64,000 nt of DNA. Source: Methanofollis aquaemaris. GTDB taxonomy: Archaea; Halobacteriota; Methanomicrobia; Methanomicrobiales; Methanofollaceae. The stretch spans positions 1,338,561-1,402,560 of the forward strand of contig NZ_CP036172.1 in NCBI RefSeq assembly GCF_017357525.1. The letters run 5' to 3'. The position numbers were made by a program, and so were the translations under genes. Numbering within the stretch: position 1 is the stretch's first letter; each line of letters begins with the position of its first letter. The notes under the pieces were generated by a model. That model had not been told where the DNA came from. It saw only the letters and a list, made by a program, of their open reading frames with translations, and did no database searches. Shown here piece by piece: positions 36,287-45,352 of this stretch.

Positions 36287-36870
36287 AGCACCACCCCGAT
36301 CTTCTTCAACTGGTCGGCGACGACGGTCTCGACCACCTCCTCGGGGAGGGTGTCCTCGCTCGCCACATAGTAGAAGACCCCCGCCCGGTGGTACTGCCGG
36401 CGGACCTTGAAGCCCTCGGGGGCGATGATCTGGAGGGCGTAGACCAGATCCTTATACAGCCCTTCCTCGGGATCGGCAATGGCGATCTCCTCGATCCCCC
36501 GCGGGTTCTCGCCGGCGGGCACCGTGACCAGCACCGAGAAGCGGTCGGGCTGATCGACATGCTCCTTGCCGTAGCGTCCCCAGAGGGCTTCGAGCATCGG
36601 TGCAAGATAGTTCTCGTTCCCGATCGAGAGGACCGCCCGCCCCTCCTCGTCCACGTTCACATCGGCGGCGTCCCGCACCCTGACCAGACTCCCGATCGGG
36701 TGGGTGGTCCCCACCGCCACGAAGAGCGGTACCCCGGGGTCGACGAAGATATGGATCTTCTGGACGATCCTGACCAGGTTGAGGTCAAGGAGGACGTCGT
36801 TGGCGACCTCCTCATAGGCCTGCTTTCCCCTCTCCTCGGGAGACTCGACCACGAAGTACTCGATTGCCAT
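36283..36870 (-). CDS. mmp17: Methanogenesis marker protein 17
   Basis: The 195-residue protein begins MAIEYFVVESPEERGKQAYEEV and contains HIFVDPGVPLFVAVGTTHPIG and SVLVTVPAGENPRGIEEIAIADP, consistent with Mmp17, found only in methanogens and related MCR-bearing archaea. It belongs to the MCR activation complex. No enzymatic motif can be seen. It sits between mmp15 (the stop TAG directly abuts the ATG) and mmp7 (ATGA overlap), so the order of the activation operon is kept. Confidence 0.85.
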   Translation of the reverse strand: MAIEYFVVESPEERGKQAYEEVANDVLLDLNLVRIVQKIHIFVDPGVPLFVAVGTTHPIGSLVRVRDAADVNVDEEGRAVLSIGNENYLAPMLEALWGRYGKEHVDQPDRFSVLVTVPAGENPRGIEEIAIADPEEGLYKDLVYALQIIAPEGFKVRRQYHRAGVFYYVASEDTLPEEVVETVVADQLKKIGVVL

Positions 36871-38109
36871 CTACTCTCCCCTGATATACCCGGAGGCGAG
36901 GAGCGCACTTCCCACCGACCCGATGTACTGGGAATGCGGCGGTACGACGATCTCGGTCTGGAGGAGTTCACCCATCGCACGGACCAACCCCTGGATGAGC
37001 GAGGTGCCCCCAACCATGATCACCGGCTCCTTGATATCCACTTCCTGGAGCTGCTGTTCAAAGACCTGCTCGGCCACCGAGTGACAGGCCGCGGCGGCGA
37101 CGTCCTCGCGGGCGCTCCCCTCGGCGAGGGCGTTGACCAGACTCTGCGTCCCGAAGACAATGCAGTACGAGTTCATCGGGACCGTGTTGCCCATCCCCTT
37201 CATCGCGAGGGGACCAAGTTCGGTGATGTCGACCCCGAGCCGCTTTGCGGTCATCTCAAGGAACCGGCCCGACGCCCCGGCGCAGATCCCGCCCATCGTG
37301 AAGGTGCCGGGGATCCCGTCCTGGACCGAGATGGCCTTGTTGTCCATCCCGCCGATGTCGATGACCGTCGCCGGACCGTGCTGCCGGTCGGCAAGATAGA
37401 CCGCACCCTTCGAGTTGACGGTCAGTTCTTCCTGAATGAGTTGCGCATTGAACTTCTTCCCGATGAGATAGCGGCCATACCCGGTCGTTCCGATGGCTTC
37501 GATATCGTCTAGCCGGAGACCTGCTTCCTGAAGCGCAAGGTCGACGACCCCGTCGGCACTCTTCAGCACCTCGGTGGTGGGCAGCCACCCGGTCCCGACG
37601 ATCTCGTTGTCCTTCATCACCACCGCCTTGGTGGTCGAAGAACCTGAATCGATCCCGAGGGTGATCCCTTCCTGCACCTCTCGGGCAAGCAGGGCCCGTC
37701 GCCTCGCGATGGTGGTGAGGGCCTCCATCCTGGTGAGGAGAGTGCCCGAGGTCGTCCGTTCGGTGAAGGAGTACGAGACCACCGGGAGGGCCGAGTTCTC
37801 GTGGATGTACCGGCGCAGTTCATTCCTGACGATCGCCGCCTCCGCACACCTGAAACAGGTGGCGATGAAGACGGCGTCGGCGTCGATCCGTCCTTCGACC
37901 AGGGCCTTTGCCCGGGCGATCGCGAGTTTGAGGTCAGGACTCCTCACATCGAGCCCGAACTCGGAGAAACCCTGCTGCACGTCGGAGAGGGCGATGTCGG
38001 GGAAGAATACCTCGGCGTCCACCATCGAGGCCGCATCGTAGATCTCCTTCTGGACACCCGAGTATTCGGGGCCACAGGAGAGTTGGGCGATCCGCACCTT
38101 CTCGGTCAC
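36871..38109 (-). CDS. mmp15: Methanogenesis marker protein 15 (ASKHA ATPase, dehydratase-activator-like)
   Basis: The 412-residue protein combines an N-terminal domain with cysteines ([13 protein letters not shown]) and a C-terminal BadF/BcrAD-type ATPase: [57 protein letters not shown] and [15 protein letters not shown]. The activators of 2-hydroxyacyl-CoA dehydratases use this fold, with a bridging [4Fe-4S] cluster, for ATP-driven electron injection, so Mmp15 is a plausible low-potential electron donor within methanogen metabolism (inference). The GTG start at 38109 overlaps the mmp5 stop by 4 nt and follows GGAG by 5 nt; a longer frame through mmp5 is spurious. Confidence 0.88.
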   Translation of the reverse strand: MTEKVRIAQLSCGPEYSGVQKEIYDAASMVDAEVFFPDIALSDVQQGFSEFGLDVRSPDLKLAIARAKALVEGRIDADAVFIATCFRCAEAAIVRNELRRYIHENSALPVVSYSFTERTTSGTLLTRMEALTTIARRRALLAREVQEGITLGIDSGSSTTKAVVMKDNEIVGTGWLPTTEVLKSADGVVDLALQEAGLRLDDIEAIGTTGYGRYLIGKKFNAQLIQEELTVNSKGAVYLADRQHGPATVIDIGGMDNKAISVQDGIPGTFTMGGICAGASGRFLEMTAKRLGVDITELGPLAMKGMGNTVPMNSYCIVFGTQSLVNALAEGSAREDVAAAACHSVAEQVFEQQLQEVDIKEPVIMVGGTSLIQGLVRAMGELLQTEIVVPPHSQYIGSVGSALLASGYIRGE

Positions 38110-38558
38110 GCCGACTCCTCCATCTTCAGTCCGGTCAGGAACTCTTTGACCGCCGCGACAAAACCGACGCCTTCCTCGTCGCTCGTCGGGTATGCAACAT
38201 CGAGGACCGGGATCCCTTTGTTTCTGAGATGGAACTGGATCAACTCGTTCGTCCTGGCACATCCCATGCACCCGAAGGCATAGTCGGGGTCTTTGATGAT
38301 GATCGCCGCCTCGGCCTCCTCGATGAGGGGGCCATACACGGCCATCCGTCCCCGCACCCCTGACGGCACCTCGACCGCCGCCCATTTCAACCCTTTCTTC
38401 GGTTCTTCCGGGGTGATCTGGAGCGGGGGGCTCTCAAACCCGGGGGTCTGAATCCGTTCTCGTATACCGATCGCCGATCCCAGGGGCTCGTGCCCGAACC
38501 TGGCGACCATATCGGAGAGGATGAGGCTCGTCGCCGGATAGATAAACACCTTCACCAT
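38106..38558 (-). CDS. mmp5: Methanogenesis marker protein 5
   Basis: The 150-residue protein starts [18 protein letters not shown] and has a conserved [15 protein letters not shown] (CxxC), then [16 protein letters not shown]. This resembles the cysteine-containing subunit of the DUF2112/Mmp5 family. Its activity is unknown. The CxxC pair may bind a metal or cluster. It is in the middle of the marker operon, 2 nt downstream of mmp6 and overlapping mmp15 by 4 nt. Confidence 0.85.
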   Translation of the reverse strand: MVKVFIYPATSLILSDMVARFGHEPLGSAIGIRERIQTPGFESPPLQITPEEPKKGLKWAAVEVPSGVRGRMAVYGPLIEEAEAAIIIKDPDYAFGCMGCARTNELIQFHLRNKGIPVLDVAYPTSDEEGVGFVAAVKEFLTGLKMEESA

Positions 38559-38560
38559 TC

Positions 38561-39031
38561 TTAGGGCTCCTCTGCTTCGATCAATTCCTTCAGTTTCTTC
38601 AGGTCGAGCGGGTGTGCCCGCCCTTCTTCCGGCCGTCTGGCAGCGGCCTTTCCTGTTTCTTCGGCGTCCATCCGGGCCACGCGCTCAAGCCCGTGCGAGA
38701 TGTACCTGACCCGCTGCATCTCGAACTCGTGCCCGAGATACCCGGGCCGCGCTCCGCCCAGGTTTGCCCGGCACCGGCGCTCGTCGCCTGGCGGAAAGCC
38801 CCGGTCCTTGATGAATATATGCGTCGGATCGAACTCCCGGATCGCTTCGATGAGGGGTTCGACCTCCTCAGGTGTTCCGGTCACCTGGAGACCAAAGCAG
38901 GTCTCCTTGATCATGACCCCTGCAGAGATCTCATAGGCCCTCACCGCGAGATCCTTGGCGGTGAGGAGCGGCGACTCGACGAAGACATACTTCGTGACCG
39001 TCCCTTGATATTTCGGGATGTACTCAGCCAT
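38561..39031 (-). CDS. mmp6: Methanogenesis marker protein 6
   Basis: The 156-residue protein has KYVFVESPLLTAKDLAVRAYE, GVMIKETCFGLQVTGTPEEV and HIFIKDRGFPPGDERRCRANLG, then a charged C-terminal helix region. These match Mmp6, a methanogen-specific family of unknown activity. The gene overlaps the 3' end of mmp3 by 8 nt, and its stop is 2 nt before mmp5, so it belongs to the same transcript. Confidence 0.85.
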   Translation of the reverse strand: MAEYIPKYQGTVTKYVFVESPLLTAKDLAVRAYEISAGVMIKETCFGLQVTGTPEEVEPLIEAIREFDPTHIFIKDRGFPPGDERRCRANLGGARPGYLGHEFEMQRVRYISHGLERVARMDAEETGKAAARRPEEGRAHPLDLKKLKELIEAEEP

Positions 39032-40562
39032 ATTTCCGCACCTCCCTGATATAGACCTTCTCTCCCTCGGTAAACGCGGTCAGTTTCTCCATGTCGAGCA
39101 CCCTCCCGATGATGTTCGTGCCGTCAAAGGGTTCTGAGGTCGGCCCGAACTCCGAGTTGTCGCTCGCCCGAGCCCCGACCATCCCCACACCCCGGCGGGA
39201 CTCGTTGGTCATTGCAAGCAAACCGGCGGGCACGAGATCGTGCGGCGTGTTCTCGGGGATGATGTTGATCTTCTTTTTGATCTTCGGCTTGAAGAGGACG
39301 ACGTCCTCGAAGGCGAAGATGACCGGCATCGATCCGACAAAATGAGTCTTCAGGCCGGTGGCACGCCTGAAGATGTCGCAGGTCAGAGGGGCGGCCTCAT
39401 CGTCGAGGGTGATGGTGACGACCTTCTCCACCGGCAGGACCGAGAGGGTCACCGCCCCGGCGGCAAGGGCCTCGAGGGTGGTCCCGGGGTTCTGCCCCAC
39501 GACCACGAGGTCGTCGCCCTCACCGTCCAGCGTGACCTCGATCCCGCGCCTCTCCGCGATGGCCAGGGCATCGGAGAGGGAGAGACCCACCAGGTCGAAA
39601 CGCGGCGGATCAACCGAGATCGCAAAACGCTGTCCTTTTCCTGCGAGTTTGACCAGTTCGATCCCGTGGACGACCTGGCCGACAAGGGTGTGGGCCGGAT
39701 GGCTCGGTACCTCCTCGCGATAGATATAGACCGCACCACGGGAACTTCCGGCCGTCCGCACGGTCACCGCACCCTCGTGTCTGGGCCTCGTCAGGTCTGT
39801 CGGGACATCCATCGGGACCATCGTCTCGTCCCTGATATGAGTGCTCGCCGCCCGCCCGACCGAGAACGAACCTGCCTCAAGGGAGAGGAGGAGGTGTTCG
39901 ACACTCGCGGCGGTGGTGGTGTCCGAACGTCCGTCGGCAAAACCCTCGGCACTGATCTCGACCCTGGTGACAACCTCGGCACCCTCCTCAAGGGGAGTCG
40001 CCGGATCGGCGGTCACAAAAGAGGTGGTGCGGTCGGCCCAGGAGACGATGCGCTCGATCCCGGTGATCTCGTCGCCCTGGGTCCAGTGGTCGATGACACC
40101 CCGACCAGAGACAACATGGCCGATCACCCCACCGTCGGCACCGGCCCCGAAGTCGGCCCGGTGATCGGTACGGCAGAAGAGGAGGAGCGACTTCACCGGG
40201 TCGTATCCGGCACACCCGAGAACCACGTCCCCGCGGCCGTACCGGTGAGGAGTGCGGTCAGGTTTCACTCCGGAGACAAACGGTCCGAACGCGGCGGCAT
40301 ATCGGTCGCTCCACCGCAGGACTCGCGGTCCGGCCTCGCGCAGGGCCGCACCGTCGCCAAAATATTCAGTATAAAGAGGGGTGATCTCGACCACGACCTC
40401 GCCGGCCGTCGTCATAAAGCGGATATGCTCGGTCCGGGCCGCTTCACGGGTCGCCGGCCTGATCACTGCGACGACGAACTCCCGCTCCCGGTCAGGGAGG
40501 AGGTCGCCGAGCGTCGCGCCCTCCGGGAGATCCACCTGCCTGCCGTCAAGCAGGATCTGCAT
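39024..40562 (-). CDS. mmp3: Methanogenesis marker protein 3
   Basis: The 512-residue protein has an N-terminal beta-grasp-like segment (MQILLDGRQVDLPEGATLGDLL), a large central region with GRGDVVLGCAGYDP and a cyclophilin-like stretch, and a PASTA-like segment (LVGLSLSDALAIAERRGIEV, GQNPGTTLE). The C-terminal KKKINIIPENTPHDLVPAG and RGVGMVGARASDNSEFGPTSE are typical of Mmp3. Mmp3 is part of the MCR activation complex with Mmp7, Mmp17, McrC and A2. It follows A2 by 14 nt and overlaps mmp6 by 8 nt. The domain comparisons are by eye; the family call is firm. Confidence 0.9.
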   Translation of the reverse strand: MQILLDGRQVDLPEGATLGDLLPDREREFVVAVIRPATREAARTEHIRFMTTAGEVVVEITPLYTEYFGDGAALREAGPRVLRWSDRYAAAFGPFVSGVKPDRTPHRYGRGDVVLGCAGYDPVKSLLLFCRTDHRADFGAGADGGVIGHVVSGRGVIDHWTQGDEITGIERIVSWADRTTSFVTADPATPLEEGAEVVTRVEISAEGFADGRSDTTTAASVEHLLLSLEAGSFSVGRAASTHIRDETMVPMDVPTDLTRPRHEGAVTVRTAGSSRGAVYIYREEVPSHPAHTLVGQVVHGIELVKLAGKGQRFAISVDPPRFDLVGLSLSDALAIAERRGIEVTLDGEGDDLVVVGQNPGTTLEALAAGAVTLSVLPVEKVVTITLDDEAAPLTCDIFRRATGLKTHFVGSMPVIFAFEDVVLFKPKIKKKINIIPENTPHDLVPAGLLAMTNESRRGVGMVGARASDNSEFGPTSEPFDGTNIIGRVLDMEKLTAFTEGEKVYIREVRKYG

Positions 40563-40576
40563 GCTCTTCTCCTCCT

Positions 40577-42187
40577 TTATGTCGTGGGCTTGCCCATAAT
40601 CTCGCGTTCTTCCTCGGTCAGTCTGGCGAGCACTTCCTCGGGTTCGCCGAGGGCGATGATCTTTCCGCCCCGCATCAGGGCGATCCGGTCGCAGATGTCG
40701 TGCACGAACTCCATGTCATGCGAGACCACGATAAAGGTCTCGTCCATCTCCTCGCGGGCATGCATGATCGAGTGCTTCACGTCGACCTTGGTGATGGCGT
40801 CCATCGTCCCGGTCGGTTCGTCCAGGATGACGATCCGCGGTTCTCTGATCAGCACCTGTGCCAGGGCGACGCGATGACGTTCACCTTCGGAGAGTTCGCT
40901 CGGCCGGCGGTCCAGGATATCCCTGCTCTTCTCCTCAGGGAACCCGGCCATCTTCAGGGTGATGACCGCCTTCCTCACTGCAAGTTCCTTGGGGAACTCA
41001 AGCCCGATGGCGTCGGTGAGGTTGTCGAGGACCGTCCGGTGGGGATAGAGATCATACTCCTGATGGAGGAGCCCGATATAGCCCTTGGCCCGACCGCGGA
41101 ACTCGATGCCGGGTTTGGTCATGTCCACCCATCCCTCGCCGATCCGCACATTCATCTCGCCGCCGGTCGGTTCGATGATGCCTGAGATCATCCTGGAGAG
41201 CGTGGTCTTCCCGGCGCCGCTCTTCCCGATGATCCCGAAGACCTCCTTCTCCTTCACCTCAAAGGTGACGCCGTCGACGGCCTTGACCATGCCCCGGTCG
41301 ACTGAGAGATAACGCTTGATGACATCTCGCGCCACCAGCACGTTTTCACCGAGTTCGGCTTCCTCGTACGTCTCGGTGTCGGAGTAACCCTCCATGAAGC
41401 GAGCAATGACCTCTTCAGGCTTACCGAGGATCTCGATCTCACCGTCCTTGAGCATGATCGCCCGGTCGGCGACGTCTTCGATGACCTGGGAGAAGTGTGA
41501 GGTGACCATCATGCCCATGTCGTTCTTCTCCGCCGCCCCCTTGAGCATCCGGTGGACCAGAGCCGCCGTGCCGGGATCCAGGGTGCCGGTCGGTTCGTCG
41601 GCAAAGAGAGTAAACGGTTCCTTGGCAAGTTGCCTGGCAAGCACCACCCGCTGCTTCTCGCCGCCGGAGAGGTCACGGGCGATGTGCATCATCCGGTGGG
41701 AGAGACGGACCTCGTCGAGGAGGTCGGCGGCGCGGTTGACCGCCTGCGCCGGGGGATATTTGATGTCCTCAAGGGCATGGAGGACATTCTCGATTACCCG
41801 GTCGTTCCCGTACAGCGCAAAGGTACGCTGGAACATGATCGCGGTCCTCGCCATGACCCGCCTCTTCATCGGTTCGTTCTCGGGATCCCAGAGGTCGACG
41901 TCGACCGGAACCATCGTCTGGCCGCACTTCGGACATTTCTCTCCGGCCTTGCTCGGGACATCCACCCATCCGCACCCGTCACAGGCAGCGACATGGTAGA
42001 TCACCTTTCCTTCTGTCGGAGGTTGATCGACGCCCCTGATGAGGTGGAGGAGGACCGTCTTCCCCGATCCGCTCCGGCCGATGATCCCGACGATCTCTCC
42101 CTCCTCAACCTCAAAATTGATATTGTTGAGCGCCCTCTTCTCTCCAAAATCCATGCAGAGGTTCTCGACTGTGATCAACGCGGTCAT
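40577..42187 (-). CDS. atwA: Methyl-coenzyme M reductase activation component A2 (double ABC ATPase)
   Basis: The 536-residue protein has two ABC ATPase domains. The first has Walker A GRSGSGKT (about 37), signature LSGGEKQRV and DEPTGTLDP; the second has GKSGAGKT (about 324), signature LSEGERHRV and DEPTGTMDA. Between Walker A and the Q-loop of domain 1 lies a zinc-ribbon insert CDGCG... CPKCG (about 69-90), characteristic of A2. It hydrolyses ATP to drive reduction of Ni in F430 of inactive methyl-coenzyme M reductase. The ATG follows AAGGAG by 7 nt. It follows the HAD phosphatase gene by 54 nt and leads the mmp cluster. Confidence 0.95.
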   Translation of the reverse strand: MTALITVENLCMDFGEKRALNNINFEVEEGEIVGIIGRSGSGKTVLLHLIRGVDQPPTEGKVIYHVAACDGCGWVDVPSKAGEKCPKCGQTMVPVDVDLWDPENEPMKRRVMARTAIMFQRTFALYGNDRVIENVLHALEDIKYPPAQAVNRAADLLDEVRLSHRMMHIARDLSGGEKQRVVLARQLAKEPFTLFADEPTGTLDPGTAALVHRMLKGAAEKNDMGMMVTSHFSQVIEDVADRAIMLKDGEIEILGKPEEVIARFMEGYSDTETYEEAELGENVLVARDVIKRYLSVDRGMVKAVDGVTFEVKEKEVFGIIGKSGAGKTTLSRMISGIIEPTGGEMNVRIGEGWVDMTKPGIEFRGRAKGYIGLLHQEYDLYPHRTVLDNLTDAIGLEFPKELAVRKAVITLKMAGFPEEKSRDILDRRPSELSEGERHRVALAQVLIREPRIVILDEPTGTMDAITKVDVKHSIMHAREEMDETFIVVSHDMEFVHDICDRIALMRGGKIIALGEPEEVLARLTEEEREIMGKPTT

Positions 42188-42241
42188 GCTCTACTCCTTT
42201 GATTCCTCAAACGTACTCTTGAGGTCAGACCATATTATCCT

Positions 42242-43069
42242 TTATATTGAGACAATATCACCATCAGAGAGTTCCTGCACAATTGGAACGACTTCCCTGA
42301 CATTTTTGATGATATAACCGGCCGCTCGCGTCAGTTGCTCTGGCTTGTCTCTCGACTGCTGTTCTGAAAGAATACTGACGTCTGCCCGCCTGAACGCCTT
42401 CAGGTCGTTGATACCGTCCCCAACCATCACTACTGTCTCATAGCACTCCTGGAGATCCTCGACAAGTTGTGCCTTGAGCGTGGGTGTGGCGATCCCGTGG
42501 ACCTGGTCACGCGGGATGCCGAGGTGATCGGCGATCCGTTCGAGTTTGGCGGCCCGGTCACCAGAGGCGATGTAGGTCGCGACCCCCAGTCCGTGGAGTG
42601 CCTCGATCGTCTCTTTCGCCCCCTCGAAGGGTCGCCCGCCGGCGGTGACCGTGAACTCGATCCCCCGCTTCGAGAGGTTGAGGATGGCGCCCGAGTCCAT
42701 CACTACAAGATCCTCCTCCTTCATGATTCCCCAGACGTCCCTGATGCAGGCCTGGAGATCCCCGACCAGGGCCTCGCGGTCACCGTACAGCAGGGATGCA
42801 AGTTCTTCGTGCGGCGTGACCTGTCGGAGACAGGAGACCCCGAAACCGACATTCCGCTCACAGAGATACTCGGAGAGGAACTGATCGTCGGGTGCTCCCA
42901 TCACGTCCCTGCTGTGGGCGTTGAGCGCGATGAGCACCCGGGCGGGATCGCGGCAGGTGAGCAGGGTCGTCTCGACGTCGGGGAGGACTTCCCCGGTCCC
43001 GACGTCCCGTGCCGTCCGGTAACTCCGCAGGAGGGTGCCGGCACTGTCAAATACCACTGCAATGCTCAT
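42242..43069 (-). CDS. HAD-superfamily phosphatase of the soluble P-type-ATPase-like group
   Basis: The nucleophile motif is VVFDSAGTLLRSYR: Asp is followed by Ser-Ala-Gly-Thr, so the second Asp of ordinary HAD phosphatases (DxD) is replaced, as in P-type ATPases (DKTGT). Other HAD motifs are present: VATYIASGDRAAKLERIADHLG and VMVGDGINDLKAFRRADVSI. There are no membrane helices. The sequence resembles the archaeal soluble P-type-ATPase-like phosphatases known from methanogens (such as Methanocaldococcus MJ0968), whose physiological substrate is unclear. The ATG at 43069 is taken; a GTG 9 nt earlier is possible. Position directly upstream of A2 suggests it heads the operon. It is divergent from the ribose-1,5-bisphosphate isomerase gene with only about 50 nt between. 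Confidence 0.82.
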   Translation of the reverse strand: MSIAVVFDSAGTLLRSYRTARDVGTGEVLPDVETTLLTCRDPARVLIALNAHSRDVMGAPDDQFLSEYLCERNVGFGVSCLRQVTPHEELASLLYGDREALVGDLQACIRDVWGIMKEEDLVVMDSGAILNLSKRGIEFTVTAGGRPFEGAKETIEALHGLGVATYIASGDRAAKLERIADHLGIPRDQVHGIATPTLKAQLVEDLQECYETVVMVGDGINDLKAFRRADVSILSEQQSRDKPEQLTRAAGYIIKNVREVVPIVQELSDGDIVSI

Positions 43070-43122
43070 GATACTCACAGGTTAACCTTATGTGATGGGA
43101 TATTCATCTACTCCCATTAAGT

Positions 43123-44085
43123 ATGTTGCTGAACGAGACCGCCGATCAGATCCGATCGATGAAAATCCGGGGCGCCGGACGGATCGCCCGTACGGCGGCT
43201 GCCGCCCTGAGAGACTATGCAGAAACTTTTGAAGGTTCTGATCTCGGATCATTCAGACATGGTATGGACGAAGCGGCCTGCACCCTGCTGGCCACCAGAC
43301 CGACGGCTGTCTCCCTCCCCAATGCCGTCCGCTTTGTGATGAAGGCGATGGACGGGACAGGCACGGTTCCCGAAGCACAGAGTGCGATCACAAAGGCGGC
43401 CGACTCCTTCCTCCTCTCCTCGAAGCATGCGGTCGAGTGGATCGGCGAGATCGGTGCCCGCCATATCTCGGACGGCGACGTCGTCCTCACCCATTGCAAC
43501 TCGGAGGCGGCCCTGGCCTGCATCCTTACCGCTCACCGGCAGGGCAAAAATCTGGAAGTCTTTGCAACGGAGGTGCGCCCGAGAAATCAGGGGCTGCTCA
43601 CGATCCGAACCCTGAACGATGCCGGCGTGAAGACAAACTATATCGTCGACTCGGCGGTCCGCTCCTTTATCAACGATGTCGACCTGGTCATCACCGGGGC
43701 TGATGCGGTGACGGTGAACGGGGCGGTGGTGAACAAGATCGGCACCTCCCAGATCGCCCTGGCCGCCCATGAGGCGCGGACGACGATGCTGGTGGCGGCG
43801 GAGACCTACAAGTTCGCGCCACGATCGATCCTGGGGGAGCGGATCGAGATCGAGGAGCGGCAGACCGACGAGGTGCTGGACCCCGCGGTGGCGGCGACGC
43901 TCCCGCATGTGCGGGTCAGAAACCCGGCCTTCGACGTCACACCGGCACGGTACGTGGACGAGATCGTGACCGAGATGGGGGCGATCCCGCCGACGATGGC
44001 CTATATCATCATCAGAGATCATCTGGGCTGGGGGATCGAGGAGTTCCACAAGGATTTTGAGTTTAACGAGAGAATGCAGGAGTGA
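43123..44085 (+). CDS. e2b2: Ribose-1,5-bisphosphate isomerase
   Basis: The 320-residue protein belongs to the eIF2B-alpha/R15P isomerase family. The catalytic cysteine is in VVLTHCNSEAAL (about residue 125) and the aspartate in VDLVITGADAVTVNGAVVNKIG. The N-terminal IRGAGRIARTAAAALRDYA matches the sugar-phosphate-binding region. It converts ribose 1,5-bisphosphate from AMP phosphorylase to ribulose 1,5-bisphosphate. It overlaps the start region of the Rubisco gene, so the two consecutive enzymes are made together. Distinguishing it from eIF2B-like translation regulators rests on this linkage as well as the active-site motifs. Confidence 0.92.
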   Translation: MLLNETADQIRSMKIRGAGRIARTAAAALRDYAETFEGSDLGSFRHGMDEAACTLLATRPTAVSLPNAVRFVMKAMDGTGTVPEAQSAITKAADSFLLSSKHAVEWIGEIGARHISDGDVVLTHCNSEAALACILTAHRQGKNLEVFATEVRPRNQGLLTIRTLNDAGVKTNYIVDSAVRSFINDVDLVITGADAVTVNGAVVNKIGTSQIALAAHEARTTMLVAAETYKFAPRSILGERIEIEERQTDEVLDPAVAATLPHVRVRNPAFDVTPARYVDEIVTEMGAIPPTMAYIIIRDHLGWGIEEFHKDFEFNERMQE

Positions 44086-44090
44086 GAAAG

Positions 44091-45290
44091 ATGCAGGACG
44101 TTACCGCAACCTACTATTTCCGGCCGCGGGCCGACACCACGCCCGAACAGGCGGCGCAGGCGATCGTCGAGGAGGAGACGACCGGGACCTGGACCGACAT
44201 CACGACCACCACCGAGTACGTCCGCCGTCTCGACGGGGAGGTGCTCGCCCTCGAACCTTCAGGCAACGGGTATGTGACGCAGGTTCGGTACCCGGCCGAG
44301 ATCTTCGAGGCGGGCAATGTCCCGCAGTACCTCTCGGTGATCGCGGGCAACCTCTTCGGTCTCGGACGCCTGGAGGCGGTGAGGCTCCTTGACGTCGACT
44401 TCCCCGAGTCGCTGGTCCCGTTCAAGGGCCCGAAGTTCGGGCTCGAAGGAGTGAGAAAACTCATCGGGACGACCGACCGGCCGCATGTGGGCACGATCAT
44501 CAAGCCGAAGGTCGGGCTCAACCCGAAGGACACCGCCGAGGTGGCTTACCGGGCGGCGATCGGCGGGGTGGACCTGATCAAGGACGACGAGACCCTGACC
44601 GACCAGACCTTCTGCCCGCTCGACGAGCGTCTCCAGGCGGTGATGGAGCGACTCGACGAGGCGAAGGAGGAGACCGGGCGGCAGGTGCTGTATGCGGTGA
44701 ACATCTCCGCAAGAGCAGACGAGATCGTGGCGCGGGCCGAGCATGCTCTGGACCTGGGAGCGAACATGCTGATGATCGACGTGATCACCTGCGGGTTCAC
44801 CGCCCTCCAGGCCCTGGCCGAGGCGCCGTCGGTGAAGGTGCCCATCCATGTCCACCGCACGATGCACGGGGCGATCACCCGCAACCCCGAGCACGGGATC
44901 GCGATGCGCCCGATCGCACGGATCGTGCGGATGCTCGGCGGCGACCAACTCCACACCGGCACGGTCTCGGGCAAGATGAGCCATGACGTCTCCGAGTTGA
45001 AGGGCGACAACCTCGCCCTCACCGAGCCGTACTTCGGGCTCGAACCCACCTTCCCGGTGGCGAGCGGCGGCCTCCACCCCGGCAAGGTGGCGGCAGAGAT
45101 CGAAAACCTCGGCACCAACATCGTCCTCCAGGCGGGCGGCGGGATCCACGGCCACCCGGAAGGCACCGAGGCCGGGGCGAGGGCGATGCGCCAGGCGGTC
45201 GATGCGTTTATGCAGGGGATATCTGCGGAGGAGTACGCGAAGGAGCACTACGAACTGGCGCGGGCGCTGGAGAAGTGGGGGAACCGGTGA
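44091..45290 (+). CDS. rbcL: Form III ribulose-1,5-bisphosphate carboxylase/oxygenase
   Basis: The 399-residue protein carries the Rubisco active site: GTIIKPKVGL (catalytic Lys), GGVDLIKDDETL (carbamylated Lys and metal-binding Asp-Asp/Glu), IHVHRTMHGAITRN, TGTVSGKMSHD (loop-6 Lys), PVASGGLHPG and GGGIHGHPEGTEAGA. Length and sequence fit archaeal form III, which carboxylates ribulose 1,5-bisphosphate from the AMP route to 3-phosphoglycerate rather than serving a Calvin cycle; no phosphoribulokinase is seen here. The ATG at 44091 (MQDVTATYYF) is preferred because GGAG lies 8 nt upstream, although a GTG at 44082 overlaps the isomerase stop. A hairpin/T-run terminator follows. Confidence 0.95.
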   Translation: MQDVTATYYFRPRADTTPEQAAQAIVEEETTGTWTDITTTTEYVRRLDGEVLALEPSGNGYVTQVRYPAEIFEAGNVPQYLSVIAGNLFGLGRLEAVRLLDVDFPESLVPFKGPKFGLEGVRKLIGTTDRPHVGTIIKPKVGLNPKDTAEVAYRAAIGGVDLIKDDETLTDQTFCPLDERLQAVMERLDEAKEETGRQVLYAVNISARADEIVARAEHALDLGANMLMIDVITCGFTALQALAEAPSVKVPIHVHRTMHGAITRNPEHGIAMRPIARIVRMLGGDQLHTGTVSGKMSHDVSELKGDNLALTEPYFGLEPTFPVASGGLHPGKVAAEIENLGTNIVLQAGGGIHGHPEGTEAGARAMRQAVDAFMQGISAEEYAKEHYELARALEKWGNR

Positions 45291-45310
45291 ATCTCTAAGG
45301 TTCCCTTTTT

Positions 45311-45340
45311 TTGCGGGAGATGTGGCCGCTCTTTTTTTGA
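45311..45340 (+). terminator. Hairpin plus T-run terminator after rbcL
   Basis: GCGG at 45313-45316 pairs with CCGC at 45326-45329, followed by TCTTTTTTT and more T runs to 45355. A closely similar structure (GCGGGA, ATG, CCGCTC then T run) occurs at 48300-48330. Confidence 0.65.
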
Positions 45341-45352
45341 TTTTTTGACTCT

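Noticed and set aside
39240-40877. 545-residue plus-strand open frame
   Set aside because: Shadow of mmp3 and the end of A2, both well-supported minus-strand genes.
44259-45248. 329-residue minus-strand frame opposite Rubisco
   Set aside because: His/Arg/Asp-rich antisense translation of the Rubisco gene, whose active-site motifs are complete on the plus strand.
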